DNA from: Sclerotinia nivalis | Lineage: Eukaryota; Ascomycota; Leotiomycetes; Helotiales; Sclerotiniaceae | Assembly (NCBI GenBank): GCA_029531795.1 | Contig: JAPEIS010000001.1 | Location: 5,146,001 to 5,210,000 of the forward strand | Reading direction: 5' to 3' | DNA length: 64,000 bases | In this document: in pieces, positions 20,345 through 33,000 of the stretch | Position numbering within the stretch: position 1 is the first letter of the stretch | How the letters are laid out: each line of letters opens with the position of its first letter | The notes under the pieces: generated by a model | What the model was told of the DNA's origin: nothing | Databases searched by the model: none | The model's input: only the letters and a program-made list of their open reading frames with translations | Made by a program: the position numbers and the translations under genes

Positions 20345-22887
20345 ATGTTTCTTCCTTTACGCTCTCTAAGATTTCCTACTTTCTCTAATTCTCATATTCA
20401 TGTTCTTACTATTCGAAAGTTTACGACAAATAAATTCTTAAAGATGGATCAATTGAAGGTTCACAACTCTTTGAAGCCTGGGGGTCCAGTTCCATTTGTT
20501 CCCATTGAGAAAGGAAAGGTTTCTTGGTATGTCTGTGGACCGACAGTATACGATCACTCGCACTTGGGACATGCTAGGAACTATGTTTCTACTGATATCA
20601 TACGAAGAATTATGAAAGATTATTTTGGATTTGATTTGAAATTCGTTATGAACATTACAGACGTGGATGACAAGGTGGGATGCGCTGGATTTGGAATGGC
20701 GGGGTAATTCACTGATGACCTTGACAGATTATCCTCAAAGCCAGAAGACAAAAGCTATTGGAATTGGAGAAATCGAAAGCGTATACCGAATCTGAACTCG
20801 CAAAATTAGCAGCAGAAGCTTTCCAGTCATACGCAACTGTAAACCTACCCGAATTGTTGAAAGATGGCAATCAACTTACGCCTAGCAACTATGCGGAAAG
20901 AAGAGACACGGCATATGGAAAGGTATTAGCTGGTGGAACTTTGACTGGTGAAGGGAAACCAGGAGATGCGGAAGCTAAGATGAAGATGCACATCAGCAAT
21001 CTTTCCTCTGCAGCGCAAGCAATACAGCAGGACAAGGTCTTTGGCGGAGCAGATGAGATCCTCCTTCCATACCTCGATTCTCTGTATAAAGATTCGATAG
21101 ATGCAAAAGACCATACAATTTTCACTAACGTGACACAATACTGGGAGGATCAATTCATGGAAGATATGGATGCATTGAATGTTTTACGGCCAGATGTTAT
21201 TACCCGAGTCACCACCTACGTACCAAAGATTGCTACCTTCGTCGAGAAGATTATTCAAAAGGGATTTGCATATGAGTCAGATGGATCCGTTTACTTCGAT
21301 ATTGCAGCTTTCGAGAAAGCCGGCAATCCTTACGCGCGACTGCGACCAGAAAGTAGAAATGACAAAGCCTTGCAAGAGGAAGGAGAAGGGTCGCTATCCA
21401 AGAATTTGGGTGGTAAGCGAGGGGCAGGAGACTTTGCTCTTTGGAAAAAGTCAAAGGCAGGAGAACCAAGCTGGCCAAGTCCCTGGGGTGAAGGTAGACC
21501 TGGATGGCACATTGAGTGCTCCGTCATGGCGTCAGATGTTTTGGGATCGAAGATGGATATTCATTCTGGTGGTATTGATCTTGCATTCCCTCACCATGAT
21601 AATGAATTGGCACAAAGTGAGGCATATTTCTGCGAACATGAGCATGGCCCACATGAGTGGGTAAATTACTTCTTGCATATGGGACATCTTTCTATTGCGG
21701 GATCAAAGATGTCAAAGTCTCTCAAGAATTTCCAAACAATTCGTGATGCACTGGCTACAGATTATACTCCAAGGTCGATGAGAATAGTGTTCTTAATGGG
21801 GAGATGGAACGATGGTGTCGAAATTTCTTCAGATATGAGGCTAATGGCGGACGGATGGGAAGCTACAGTGAATAACTTCTTTGTCAATGTCAAATCTCTC
21901 ATAATCGAGGCTGGCGATCCCAGATCCGTTGAAGACTTAAAGTCTCTTTCAATTCATCCAGAATTGCAAACAGCATTAGACAAGGCACAAGCAGATCTTC
22001 AGACCGCCCTTACAGAATCCTTCGATACACCACGAGCAATGCTTATTTTGCAAGAGCTAATTAAAGAATCAAACGTTCATATCGGCTCACACAAGAATGA
22101 CCTTGATATTCAGGGACTTGAGGAAGTCGCTCGATGGATAACCAAGATTCTTTGCATCTTTGGCCTTGATGCGAATGCAACAGCGCCATACGATGGACTT
22201 GGCTGGGCTAGTGCTCCCGTGGACAGCAACCACACCCCTGAGCAGGTTGTGGCACCTTATTCTCAGGTATTCAAACAAGTCAAGAGAGAAATTGAGGGCT
22301 TGTCTATACATTCAGAAACCCTCGATAGATTACTTGAGACAGATGTTGATAACGAATTTTCTTCGATCGTATCTTCGGGAACAAAAGATCAAGAAGCTCT
22401 TGCTTTACCATATATCCGTGCCATAGCGAAGACTAGAGATGAGCTGAGACGAGTAGCACCAAGTTCCGAACATAAGAAACACATCTTATCGTTGTCCGAT
22501 CGTATTCGTGATAATGATCTCACGAATCTTGGGGTGTATCTGGATGATAGGCCTGATGATCAGGGTTCACTCATTAAGTTCATTCCAAAAGAAGAACTTC
22601 TAGCACAAAAGGAAGAGAAAGCGGCTAAGGAAAGAGAGAAGGCAGCACAAAAAGAAGCCGCCAAACTCGCTAGAGAGAGGCTGGAACAAGAGAGGCTCGA
22701 GAAGGCCAAACTCAGTCCTGTGGATATGTTCAAGGATGATAGATTCAGTGCATGGGATGTTGATGGTATGCCAACAAAGACGAAAGATGGAGAAGATGTA
22801 CCGAAGAGTGCATTGAAGAAATTGAAGAAGGATTGGGAAAGGCAGAAAAAAGCTCATGAGGACTGGAAAGCTAAGGCGCAGTCATGA
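20345..22887 (+). CDS. Cysteinyl-tRNA synthetase, probably dual targeted
   Basis: Two exons, 20345-20674 and 20728-22887, give 829 residues from the first ATG. It charges tRNA-Cys. The class I HIGH motif is SHLGHARNY (residues 72-80), next to the zinc-ligand Cys in WYVCGPTVYDH. The other zinc ligands are in WHIECSVMA and HHDNELAQSE. The KMSKS loop is at 437-441. The family hallmarks NITDVDDK, DFALWKKSKAGEPSW and GRPGWHIEC are intact. A eukaryotic insert separates the DDK motif from the rest of the Rossmann domain. The C-terminus has a long charged helix (KAAKEREKAAQKEAAKLARE) then SPVDMFKDDRFSAWD. The first 33 residues (MFLPLRSLRFPTFSNSHI...) are basic and lack acids, so ATG1 probably gives the mitochondrial form and the ATG at 20444 the cytosolic one. 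Confidence 0.95.
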
Positions 22888-23677
22888 GAATTGCAAATAG
22901 CAGCTGAAAAGGGGAAGCGAAAAGCACAAAGCACCTAGCTTGAGATGATTGGTAAAGATACTGGGTATCGGAGATATCATATATGGAGTTCCCAGTTTTA
23001 CATTTCATTATAGATAAATAGAGAAATGACTTGATTTTTTTGCCCTGTTACCACTGATCTACACTGATTTTGCAATTCTTTCCCTTAATTGAATGGCGCC
23101 ACGCTATGCCACTGGTGTTGACTCTCGCTTCCCTCGAAAAGAAAGGGAAAGGTGAAAATTCATATCAGAATTCATACCGGCTGATACAATGAAGGCACTC
23201 AACTCATTCAAAGGTCTTACAATAGAAGCATGCAGTTGTAGAGAATCGAGCCATTTTTGAGATAGTTAAACAGAATCACTTTTAGATTCAGTATTCTCCA
23301 GTTCAATCTCAGCCCAATCCAATCTCAACCATCCTAAAGATTTACCCGGATATTCTCCGTCCACTTCCGGTCACCAGTATCAGCCAATACTGAAATTCCA
23401 GCGCCCAACCCACATCTTCGTTCATCAACAACAACGTCCACCTTTTTCACGAATTGTACCCCAAACATCATACATCAACAGACCCGCCCCATTCGCCATC
23501 TGCCATTCATAAATTTCCGTCCTTACCGTCCACCTTTTACTAGGTATGACCACCAGGACGTGGCTCGATATATCATACGATCAATACGGTAACGATACGA
23601 TACCGAGAAAACCGAGAGACCGAGAAACAATACGGATGCGGATACTGTCCTATCATCTATGAGATAATTGTGTAATT
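22888..23677. other. Intergenic region and probable leader of the transcription-factor gene
   Basis: No gene is seen in these 790 bp. From about 23560 there is a run of short related words (GATACG, ACGATACG, ACCGAGA) just before the start of the zinc-finger gene. The stretch 23280-23530 is C- and T-rich, as in fungal leaders and promoters. Confidence 0.55.
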
Positions 23678-26403
23678 ATGGATAATGATCATCCACCTGC
23701 TTCATCTGATATCGCCTCCAATTCGAAATTGACCAATACTGCCGAAACTCCAGAAAATACTACATCTTCAGCAAGCTCGACGAAAGGAAGTCCAAAACGA
23801 GCGCCACCGACTAAATCAGTAGCAGGTGGAAATCGATTTCAATGTCCTCAATGTCCAAAGAACTTTAGTAGGATTGAGAATTTAACTAGACATCAAGCAA
23901 ATCGTGAGTACTCGTATCTACATATATTCTGTTTGTTCATTTGCTCTTACTTTTCTACTTTCTACGTTCTACTTTTAGACTTTGTTATTATTAGCAACTT
24001 AAGTTTAATACCAGTCACGTGCTAATTACCTCTGTCAAATCAGATGATGAAGTGGGCAAATTTGCCTGTCCGATTTGTAAGAAGAGATTTACGAGAAGTG
24101 ATTTATTGAGTCGGCATCGTCGAATACATAACCAACATCATGGCCCAGGTAAACGTGCTGGTTCTTCAAGATCTGCTCCATCTGAACCTCAGCCCATTTC
24201 CAACCTTGTCCATCATGATGAGAAATCTTTACAAATTAATAATGATTTTGTATCTACACTGCCGCCCAGTATGCGATATCATGCGGTTCCTCACGACAGC
24301 TTACCACCTATCCAGGAGGCATTATATTCTGATTCACGCTCACCTGCGACTCAGTCCCAAGGTCTCTCAAGCCTTGTTGAAGCTGCTTTGGCACCACGCC
24401 CTCCTGATAACTCACTCCCTGTTCCAGAAAGTTTCAATCCTAATATATGGGATGGTTTTATGCTTTACAATGATAATCCAAGTATCTACATGGGATCATA
24501 TGATGCCGATATATCTTGGACACTGGACTGCTTCAGCCAAGATCCTTTGAGTAATATTGATTTCGACTTTGGTTTTGATTTTTTCAAGTCCGATGCCCCT
24601 GGTCAATCGACTGATTTGGATGCCGAAGGGGACGAGGAAGATTGGCCGGATAAAGTCAGTAGACTAGAAAGTCCACCCAGATGGGGCCCAAGGGCTATTC
24701 CTAAACTAGGTCCAGAATCATGGTATGCGGTTGCTCAAGAAGCTAGATCGTGTGGATTCACAGTAGGTCCAAGGCAAAAAGTGAACGATGTGTTACGATC
24801 GACCTTACTAGGCATGCTACAAATTGAGCTTCCTGCTCAATCAGGTGATGCGGTTTATGTGCAAATAAACATTTCTACATTTCCACCATCGGAAGTGCTG
24901 GACTATTTTCTTCGGCTTTATTTTAAACATGTGCACCCACGGTTTCCTATTACCCACATCCCAACTTTCGATATTTTCGCCAGTTCTCCTCTTTTAGTGT
25001 CATCGATGATGTTTCTAGGTTCATGCTATTCAACGGCAGATCGCGGTCTCTTTTTGCGACTATTCCATAATCGTGGAAGGGTAGCGAGCATGAGATTGCA
25101 TGAAATTGAAGAAAAACACGTCAGTCAGCCCTTCGAAGCTGACGATCCAAGCTAACTTTTTCAGCTCCGAATTCTTGACAACATTTTCACCTTATTTAAC
25201 CTTTTACTCGCTGGAGCTTGGGGAGGTAGTAAGAAAATGTTTGAATTTGCGGAGGGTGTGAGGGGTATTCTGATAACAGCTAGCCGACGAGCGCGTTTGC
25301 TAGATTGTAGACCAATATCTAGAGTACAGCTTGATCCGAGCTCGCTACCCAGGAATTCGCCACAAGAAATTGAGTGGTTTTCCTGGATAGAGACTGAGAA
25401 AAGAAAGAGGCTTGGATTATCCATTTATGTATGCTTCTCCGATTCTTGATTGTTTTCCTTACTAACATCGGGAAAGATCCTCGACTGCCAATATGCTAGC
25501 CTGTTTAATGTTCAGCCATATATAAGTAGAGCTGAGACCACAAATTGTGTCTTCCCATGTCCAGAACAACATTGGGAAGCGCCATCACCACAGGCCTGGA
25601 AGATTCTTCTAGGGCCAGCTGATATTCCACCTGCAACATATTATCTCCATGCCTTGAACGGCATCCTTCTCCACAAATGGACTAAACCTCCTCCACCTGT
25701 TATCCCGACTACTGTCTTCGGCAAAACCCTTGTTCTTTATGCCATACATACTCTCATATTTGACTGGCGTACATCGGTATCTATGTTAAATCCTACCGGA
25801 TTAATGGGCACGATGGGAAATCACGCACTAGACATAGGCGCCGGACTTTTGAGCAGAAGAAAATGGTTAATTGATGCATTAGATTCATGGAACGAATGCT
25901 ATGGAGCAAGTTCTGGTGAAAATTCGATAGCTGGGAGATTGCTCTGCGCTCTGGGATATGTTAGTTTGGATGTTAGCCTCAGTGATGTTCACTTAATGGC
26001 AGGTCGATCTTCGAGTCGTCAAGATTGTGAATTCGCAGCAGTCAATCTACGGTATTGGGCCAATTCAGATATTGTAAGTGGCACAATGAAACATGTATAT
26101 GAAATGCTCAGTCTATCCGACGAGTGCATTCGAATGCGAGACCGGAGTGGTCCGGATGGAGTACTAGGCACCATGGGACTGAACGGCAGTAGACCGGAAG
26201 AAGCAAGTTATGAGATTGCGTTGTGTCTTTTTACGGGAGGATTGGTTTGCTGGGTTTATAAGGAGTTGAAGACGGGGTTAGGGCCTCAGGAAAGGGAAGA
26301 AGTGATGGAGGGGATTAGGAGGGCGGGAATGGGATTAAGGGGAATGAGGTGTTGGAGGATGGCCGAGATGTTTGGAAGAATTTTGGCGACCTTTGAGGGG
26401 TAA
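23678..26403 (+). CDS. Transcription factor: two C2H2 fingers plus fungal-specific domain
   Basis: Four exons, 23678-23903, 24044-25119, 25165-25428 and 25477-26403, with matching phases, encode 830 residues. The N-terminus is Ser/Thr-rich. Finger 1 uses C56, C59, H72 and H76 (FQCPQCPKNFSRIENLTRHQ...). Its last His codon is assembled across intron 1. Finger 2 follows after seven residues (CPICKKRFTRSDLLSRHRRIH, C84 to H104). This tandem spacing is that of sequence-specific activators that bind GC-rich sites. A long acidic, disordered linker comes next, with SDAPGQSTDLDAEGDEEDWP. Downstream is the helical fungal-specific transcription factor domain, with YFLRLYFKHVHPRFPITHIP and LLVSSMMFLGSCYS, then WFSWIETEKRKRLGLSIY and FSLF-type NVQPYISRAET. 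C2H2 fingers combined with this domain are a common Pezizomycotina layout. I cannot name an ortholog or target. Confidence 0.88.
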
Positions 26404-28641
26404 GGAGTTGGCTGGTACTTTACTGCTAACTTCTGAGTGATTGAAATTGAGCTCATCAATCTGCTATAGCTCTCATCTTCTGGCACCTGAATATAATTCA
26501 CCATTACCTTTCTTTGCGTGTGCAAATTTCGAGAGACAACGGGCTTGCTTACTTGAAGAACGTTAAAGCAACATCATTGAACTTTCTTCCATGTTTAACC
26601 CTTACAACTCGCCATATGTCATCCGGGCGCTTTAGTGCCAGGACGAGGCTTTGATATATCGTCTAAATGCACACATTTTGTACAAGAGAATATTCGGAAG
26701 CATTCTTGTTTACAGGAGGTAGGTAGCAGTACCTCCCTGCCATATGTTATCTCAGGTGATAAAATCGCCGGAAGATGATACCTCTAGTGAGGTACACAAA
26801 GATTCTCAGGCTAGTCATACAGTTCTAGGGAATCACTATTCGTCCACCGCCTTGCTCGGGAATGATTTATTAGAATAATCTTCAATTGTTTAAAAATAGA
26901 AATTTCAATAATCTTGAGATTCTGTCATATTTTAGACATCTAAAAGAAACTAAAGTATGGAGTTATTAGCTTCATTTTAGCTATTTCTTCGAACTCGGAT
27001 ATTTTCAGCGTTTGGTTATAAATATCAAGTAGATCAGATTCAAATGAAAAGACAGTGTTGAAAATACGTCTTGGATATTCTTAATTTGCTCAATATTCAT
27101 CTCCTACACCTGCACTGCGCACCCATTTCATTTCCGCATCCTATCCATAATAGAAGCCCTCTCACTTATCCTTCACCTCCATACCCCTATCTCCCATTCC
27201 TATATATCCAACCCATGATCTCCATCCTTCCATCCTCGCATTCCCCATCTCTCACTCATCTCCTCCCTCCCGATCCTCCCCATCCTCTCTATCCTGTCCG
27301 CCCCTTCAAACCAAAGTCCAACATTTCCTCAACGGACTCGGCTTCACACAAAGAAATCTCCCTTTGTCTCTTCCTTTCCCTTTCCCATTTCCATTTCCAT
27401 TTCCACACTCCTCATTCGCTCCTGTATATTCTGCTAGTGTAGTTTTAATCCCATACACAATTAACAAAATCTCTTCTTCCCTTTTCTCTTTTTTCTCTGC
27501 TGTGTTTTTGGTTTTGGCCCCAGCGATTTTGGATCGAGATTCAAGTGGTAAGGCTTGTGGTATGTGCATATTTCCTACTGTGGGCTTGTGGTCTATATCT
27601 TTGTTACAAGCGCCATTTTCGTTGGTGATGAATTGGCCTTTGAACCACTTCATTCTTGGGTTTGGGTGATAGCTTGATCTGATTTTTTGCGGGTATGGTG
27701 CTTTGGGTGTGGTGGTTTGAGTGTGGTGGTGTGGTGCTTTGGATGGAGATTCTATGATATAAGTAGGTATGTCTTAGTATATCTTCTCTTTCTTGTGAAA
27801 TAATAGCCAAGGTGAAATAAATTCTACCTTGAAGTATGAAACTTATATTAAAAGATCAAAGATCAAGAATTAGAGAAAGATGGAAATCTAGAAATCTCTT
27901 GAGGTCTCGATGATTATTCAGATATTGGGGTTTGTGAATGGAGATGGTGTGGTGGATTTGTTGAATGTTGAATGCTATGTTATTCTTTTTCTTTTTTGAA
28001 GATTTGCTTTTTGCAATTATGATGGAGTTCTTGATACGGTAGACCCGATGTTATTGTGGTTTATTAATTCACTTTTCTTATTATTTTCCAATCTCTAATA
28101 TCATCTTTTCAATATCTCTCTACCTATGTTCTTGTGGTAGCCAGCAGATTAGCATGGTGCCCAGAAGCTTCGAGGCCAAGAGGTCTACCTGAATGAATAC
28201 TAATGGCAATCTATGGAAACCTGCCATTGAGCCAGTCGAATTATTCTTTAGTAGTAACATCGCCTTGTGATGATGAGAATCAATGATTTAAAGAGAATAT
28301 TGTTATTTCGTGGCTATGAGTGGGTGCGGGTATTCTTAGAATTTTTGCGAACTTCCCAGAATTATAATCATTCCAATTAATAATTGATTTTATTGAATTG
28401 TATAGTTCTATTTTCTAATCTATATTGAATTATTTCATCAAGACTTGTGTACAAATGGGTATTATAAAGAATGTTGTTTTCAGACTATGTTTGTGATATC
28501 CAAGGCTGGGATTTGGAGAATTCTCACTTGGAGGGCGTTCCAAGAAGGGTGAGCCGGATCATGATCAAAGGTAAATATTTATCCATTAATTCCATAAAAT
28601 AAGCAATACAAAGATAAATTAACAATGCTTTCACCTAGGTA
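26404..28641. other. Intergenic region with strongly pyrimidine-rich tract
   Basis: No convincing gene. From about 27080 to 27430 the plus strand is very rich in C and T (ACCTCCATACCCCTATCTCC, then repeated TTTCC/ATTTCC words). The open frames over it, 27071-27442 and 27364-27669 plus and 27306-27653 minus, are translations of that composition bias. 28000-28640 is AT-rich. Confidence 0.5.
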
Positions 28642-29631
28642 TTAATTCATAATGATTCCACCATCAATAATCAAAGTCTGTCCTGTCATATAATCACTAT
28701 CGGGACTCGCCAAATAACTAACACATTTCGATACATCTGTAGGAACACTCGTTCTTCCCAGCAAGATAAGTTCATCAGTATACTTTTTGATAGTTGCTCC
28801 CTTCTCAACACCTTTTGTCTTCCCAAGCTCCTCATCTATCAAATCCCACATGGCTGTCCCAACTATTCCAGGCGCGTAACCATTAACAGTAATCTTATGT
28901 TCTGCCATTTCCATGGCAAAGGCTTGAGTGAAGCCTCTTACGGCGAATTTCGAAGCACTGTAGTGGGAGAGCATGGCAAATGGTTTAAAAGCAACAATAC
29001 TATGAAAATGTTCAATACACCATACGAGGAATTTCTTTTCGGTTTGAACATACCTAGCAGCACCAATGATCTTTCCACCTCCACCTTGTTTAATCATTTG
29101 TTTGGCAGCAGCGCTATAACAATTGAAAATACCAAAAACATTCACATCAAACATTCTCCGAACCTCATCTTCGGATAGCGATAAAAGTGATTTCACCTGC
29201 GCAATCCCAGCATTCGCAACCATGACATTCAAATTGCCTAGATTCTTAACTGAAGCTTCGATCAAACCTTCCACTTCGACACGTTTAGAAACATCCGCAA
29301 CGTGACCGTACGATGCTCGTCCCAGATTCTGGATCTCTTTCACCGTCTTCAAATATATTAGTATACTATTCTATTCTGTAAATGGAGAGATGCCCCCGAG
29401 CCGAGAGACCAACCTCATCAATGCCCGCTTGATTTGCAGAAATATCATTTATGCAAACGTCGAAACCATCCTCGGCTAATCTAACCGCGATGGCTTTACC
29501 TCTGTTTACTTGTTAACTCGTTGATGATGTTCAAGAGAGAGAGCTTCGAGATCCTACATTCCCCTCGCGGATCCCGTCACAATCGCCGTTCTCTTTCCAT
29601 AGTCTCTAGTTACTGCAGTACTGCTTGCCAT
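28642..29631 (-). CDS. Short-chain dehydrogenase/reductase, acetoin/diacetyl reductase-like
   Basis: Four exons, 29631-29558, 29501-29414, 29346-29054 and 28999-28642, give 270 residues. All three introns are short, with clean GT...AG ends, and splicing restores every family motif. The nucleotide-binding loop TGSARGIGKAIA (residues 19-30) is formed across intron 1. VMVANAGIAQ and FDVNVFGIFNCY follow. The catalytic Ser152 is formed across intron 3 (GAAS then IVAFKPF). Tyr165 and Lys169 are in HYSASKFAVRGFTQ. The C-terminus TGQTLIIDGG is typical. It reduces a small carbonyl or oxidises an alcohol with NAD(P); classical SDRs of this type often reduce diacetyl/acetoin, but the true substrate is unknown. 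The frame is open upstream to an ATG at 29724, which would add a basic 31-residue N-terminus. Confidence 0.9.
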
Positions 29632-31830
29632 TCTGATATGATGTGGATTGATGCGGATTCTCGTTCTGGGTATTGTGCAAATGGCGGATGTGCCTTGGTG
29701 AAAAGGTTTGAGGAGGGATTTCATGGTTGGGAGGAGATCAGAAATCGTGATACTGTTGTACGAAGGGGTAGTATAATGGTGAAAATGGATATATTTGGTA
29801 CACATATAAAGTAAGTCTGCCACCGATAGAGAGGGGTAAGATAAGATTCGCGGGGTAGGTTATCTACTCCACATATACCCCATGTTACGATGTTAGCTTC
29901 CTATTGGCCATTAGATGTACACGGCGCCTGTGCGTAATGTATCTCGGGCCAAACTTCTCTCGAAAATACTACCTATTTCTCTATGTAGCTTGTCAGCTTG
30001 GACATAAGTAATCTATTGCAAGAGATCTTACTGTGAAAGTGACACTATATGCTCAAGTCAGAGAGATCCAATATCCAATATTCAATATCCAACAATAAAC
30101 CGAATAAGGTTATCAAAAAGCATAATAAGACAAAATAAGACCATCCACTAAATAAAATACCACTCAATACCCACCTATCTACCCCTTTCCAATAATCCCA
30201 GTGAATACTCAAATCCCCAAATCCCCAAATAAGTGAATACTCCATTCTCATTCCCATCCCCATCCCCCCATAAACAAAATCCCAATCCACATATATAACC
30301 CCCCCTTCCCCCCAACCCTCTCCACCCCCAATCCCAACGCGAGCTCTTTCCAGCATCTGGGCCATGGAGATATCTAGTAGGTAGAAACGCCGTTGATTTA
30401 GCTACTACTAGGTAGGTAATATATCTTCTTGTGTGTGAGTATATCCGAATGTGGGATTAAATTAATTTTTGGAGGTGAGAGGGAAAATTGTTGGATGTTA
30501 AGATCTTATTTATTTTGGTATGTTATTTTGGTATGGGGATGGATGGACCATGACGATGACGATGACGATGATAATGATAATGATAATGATGAGAATGATG
30601 GCGGTGAGAGTGAAAGTAAGAATCGATAGTAATAGTACTAGGTAATCAGAAACGAGATGAGTGGAGATAAAATTTTGAGGCGATGTGATGATATGATAGG
30701 ATAGGATAGGATAGTTCATAGTGAGAATCTAGGAAGTGGCCATTTCTAAAGCTGACATTAATATTATTGTTTCTATTGTTCTTATTCCGATTAATTACTA
30801 AATCCCTTCAGCAACAACATCTATTGCACATTTCAGCCACTTATCGCTCTGAAAACTTTCTCGAAATAAACTGGTGGGATTTGAATTGAGGAGGTCTAAT
30901 TTACTTCTACTACTCAGGAAATAATATTAGTAAAGGAATCCTGTGTATCTTATCTTACAATAATTTCTACATTGAGGTGTAGTTGAAGATTTTGACGGAT
31001 GGAGTCTTCCGTGTATAACCTAAGTAGATTGTAAACAAGAGCAAAACAAACATACCTACCTATCTACCTACCTAGTACTCCAAGCCTTCTTCAATATATT
31101 GTCCACCTGAGAAATAAAACCCATCCATCGATCCACAAAACTCACAGAAATTCTTAAGGCTACCCCAAGATCAGCCGACTCGCGTCCATCCATCCATCCA
31201 TCCATCCCGGCGAAGTTTCATCACATCGGAAGACATCCCATTGGCCCCCTCCCTACCTACCAAAACCCAAACAAGACAAGACATACCTAGAACCTGACAA
31301 CCTAGAAATTACGATACAAGCAACACCCATCAGCATCAGCAGCCCTATTTCGACACTCCAACCCTATTCACCCCGTCAAGCAAAAAACCCGCACAAATCT
31401 CCGCATCCCAAGGCCCCCAAGTTCCAACCACTCTTTCGGATATGCAGGAAGGATCTATTCTTACTAGGTACCTACGTACTTAACAGTATCCCGCGACCAT
31501 CAATTCCACTGTACGACCCATTTCCCCTTATAGGAATACCTCGCATCCAGCTACTGCTGAACCCGGCCTGAACTTGACCTTTCGTTGCACGTCTGGAATT
31601 TAGCTCCGTCTGGTTTGGTACTAGTTTCGCTATTGCATTAAGGTTAACTGGAACAAACCTCTGGAAGTTCTGAGAGATAGACTGGATGGGTGAAGTACCT
31701 AGTAGGTAATTCCAAGCCCTCTGCCCTGGCACGTGCATGGTTGGTAAAAGTATTAGGTATGTATATGGGTACATAAACTTCAAGCTTAAAAGTAGGTAGG
31801 TAGGTAGGTATGTATTATCTAGGTATTAAT
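29632..31830. other. Intergenic region with simple repeats and TAGGTA words
   Basis: No gene supported. It contains a GAY-type microsatellite (GACGATGACGATGATAATGA, about 30552-30595), GATAG repeats (30696-30715), a C-rich block (30240-30330), a TCCA array (31187-31206) and many TACCTA/TAGGTA words between 30360 and 31830, including four tandem GTAG units at 31792-31810. The open frame at 31472-31783 (minus) has no protein character. Confidence 0.6.
30552..30595 (+). repeat. GAT/GAC trinucleotide microsatellite
   Basis: Tandem GACGAT units pass into GATAAT units. In one frame this reads as a run of Asp/Asn, which explains the local open frame at 30429-30629. It is a simple sequence repeat with no sign of a protein around it. 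Confidence 0.8.
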
Positions 31831-33000
31831 CTACAACTTGGCAGCCGAATCTTCAGGATCAAGAAGATTTGTAAATGCGGCGTATACTTCTTCAGTAAGA
31901 TCACTGGCTTGCAAACTCCTACCCTTCTTGGCAAAGGCTAGCCTCGAACATTCCTACCGAAAGTTAGTATTTGCCAATGCCATTCTAGGGGGAAAGAAAG
32001 GAGAGGGGTACTTACTCTTGTTACACTACTACCTCCAAATGCTGCTAAAGCCAACGATTCAATCTCATCAATATCTCCCTCATGATCCCATAATTTATCC
32101 AAATAAGCCTTTCTCCATCCTAGGAATGTTGCCAAACTTCCAGTCAACGTATCACCTTGTCCACCACTCCTCTTCAATCCTCCTTTAAGGTCACTAACAT
32201 ATGTCTTGTCACCATTGGATATATAATCCTGAGGTCCTTTCTGTATAATCGTGACGCCACCAAACGCCTTCGCCAACTTCTCAGCACCCTCCTCTCCATT
32301 CAAACCTTCAACATCAATCCCCTTACTCCTACAAAGTCTACCAAATTCCACAACATTCGGCGTCAATATACACTCCCTATATCCTTGCACCAGCTCCGGT
32401 CTCGCCGAAGCAAGCTGTAAACCATCCGCATCGAGGACAAACGGCATATTATTTTCTCGAGCTGCTTGAAGAACCTTCACACACGTATCCTGCATTAATT
32501 TATCTCGTCCCAATCCAGGCCCCACAACTATCACATGTAATCGCGGTAGCATATCAATAACATTTTGAGCAATCGAACCAGCTGTTTCCGTCATCTTGGC
32601 ATGGGACGATTGTCGCATCAATGGGTGAACCATTAAATTTGGCGAGTACGTTTTAATAACTTGTGCGGCCTGGGGCTCGCAGATTACATGACTCTGGATA
32701 TATGAATGTTAGCCAAAGACAAGTATCATAGCGATCAATTGTCGTGGAAATCCATACCATATCTGCGCCCAGTCTTGCACTAGCCATTGCGGAGAAATAT
32801 GGTGCGCCTGTGTAGTCCTCACTACCCCCAATAACCGCCACCCTACCCATTTGCCCTTACACATGTCAATTAAACGTAGCTGTATGAAATCATTGGGATA
32901 TACCTTTGTGGAATTTACTGAGCATTGGTGGCACAATCTTTCTAACCTTCGTCAGAAGATCTCTGGTCGTTTTCGACATGGCTGGATTATCGTCGGACAT
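31831..33000 (-). CDS. ATP-dependent NAD(P)H-hydrate dehydratase
   Basis: Four exons, 33000-32904, 32855-32758, 32693-32016 and 31953-31831, give 331 residues (yeast YKL151C has 337). The enzyme repairs NADH and NADPH damaged by hydration, working with an epimerase, in cytosol and mitochondria. Characteristic segments are [64 protein letters not shown] and [11 protein letters not shown]. The catalytic loop is [17 protein letters not shown], with Asp near residue 246. QKGPQDYIS precedes it. The C-terminal exon ([20 protein letters not shown]) completes the ribokinase-like fold. Its two internal starts (ATG at 33000 and in-frame Met 8) are close, so no long targeting peptide is evident. Confidence 0.92.

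Noticed and set aside
22580..22720. Lys/Glu/Ala-rich stretch at the end of CysRS, first suspected as a frameshift artefact
   Set aside because: The frame continues normally and the following SPVDMFKD segment is typical of eukaryotic CysRS, so the charged helix is genuine.
27306..27653. 115-codon minus-strand frame with GNGNGNGKGKGRDKGR
   Set aside because: The repeat-like peptide comes from the pyrimidine tract read antisense; no conserved segment on either side.
31187..31206. TCCA array considered as a CRISPR or regulatory repeat
   Set aside because: A tetranucleotide microsatellite without spacers in a eukaryotic genome.
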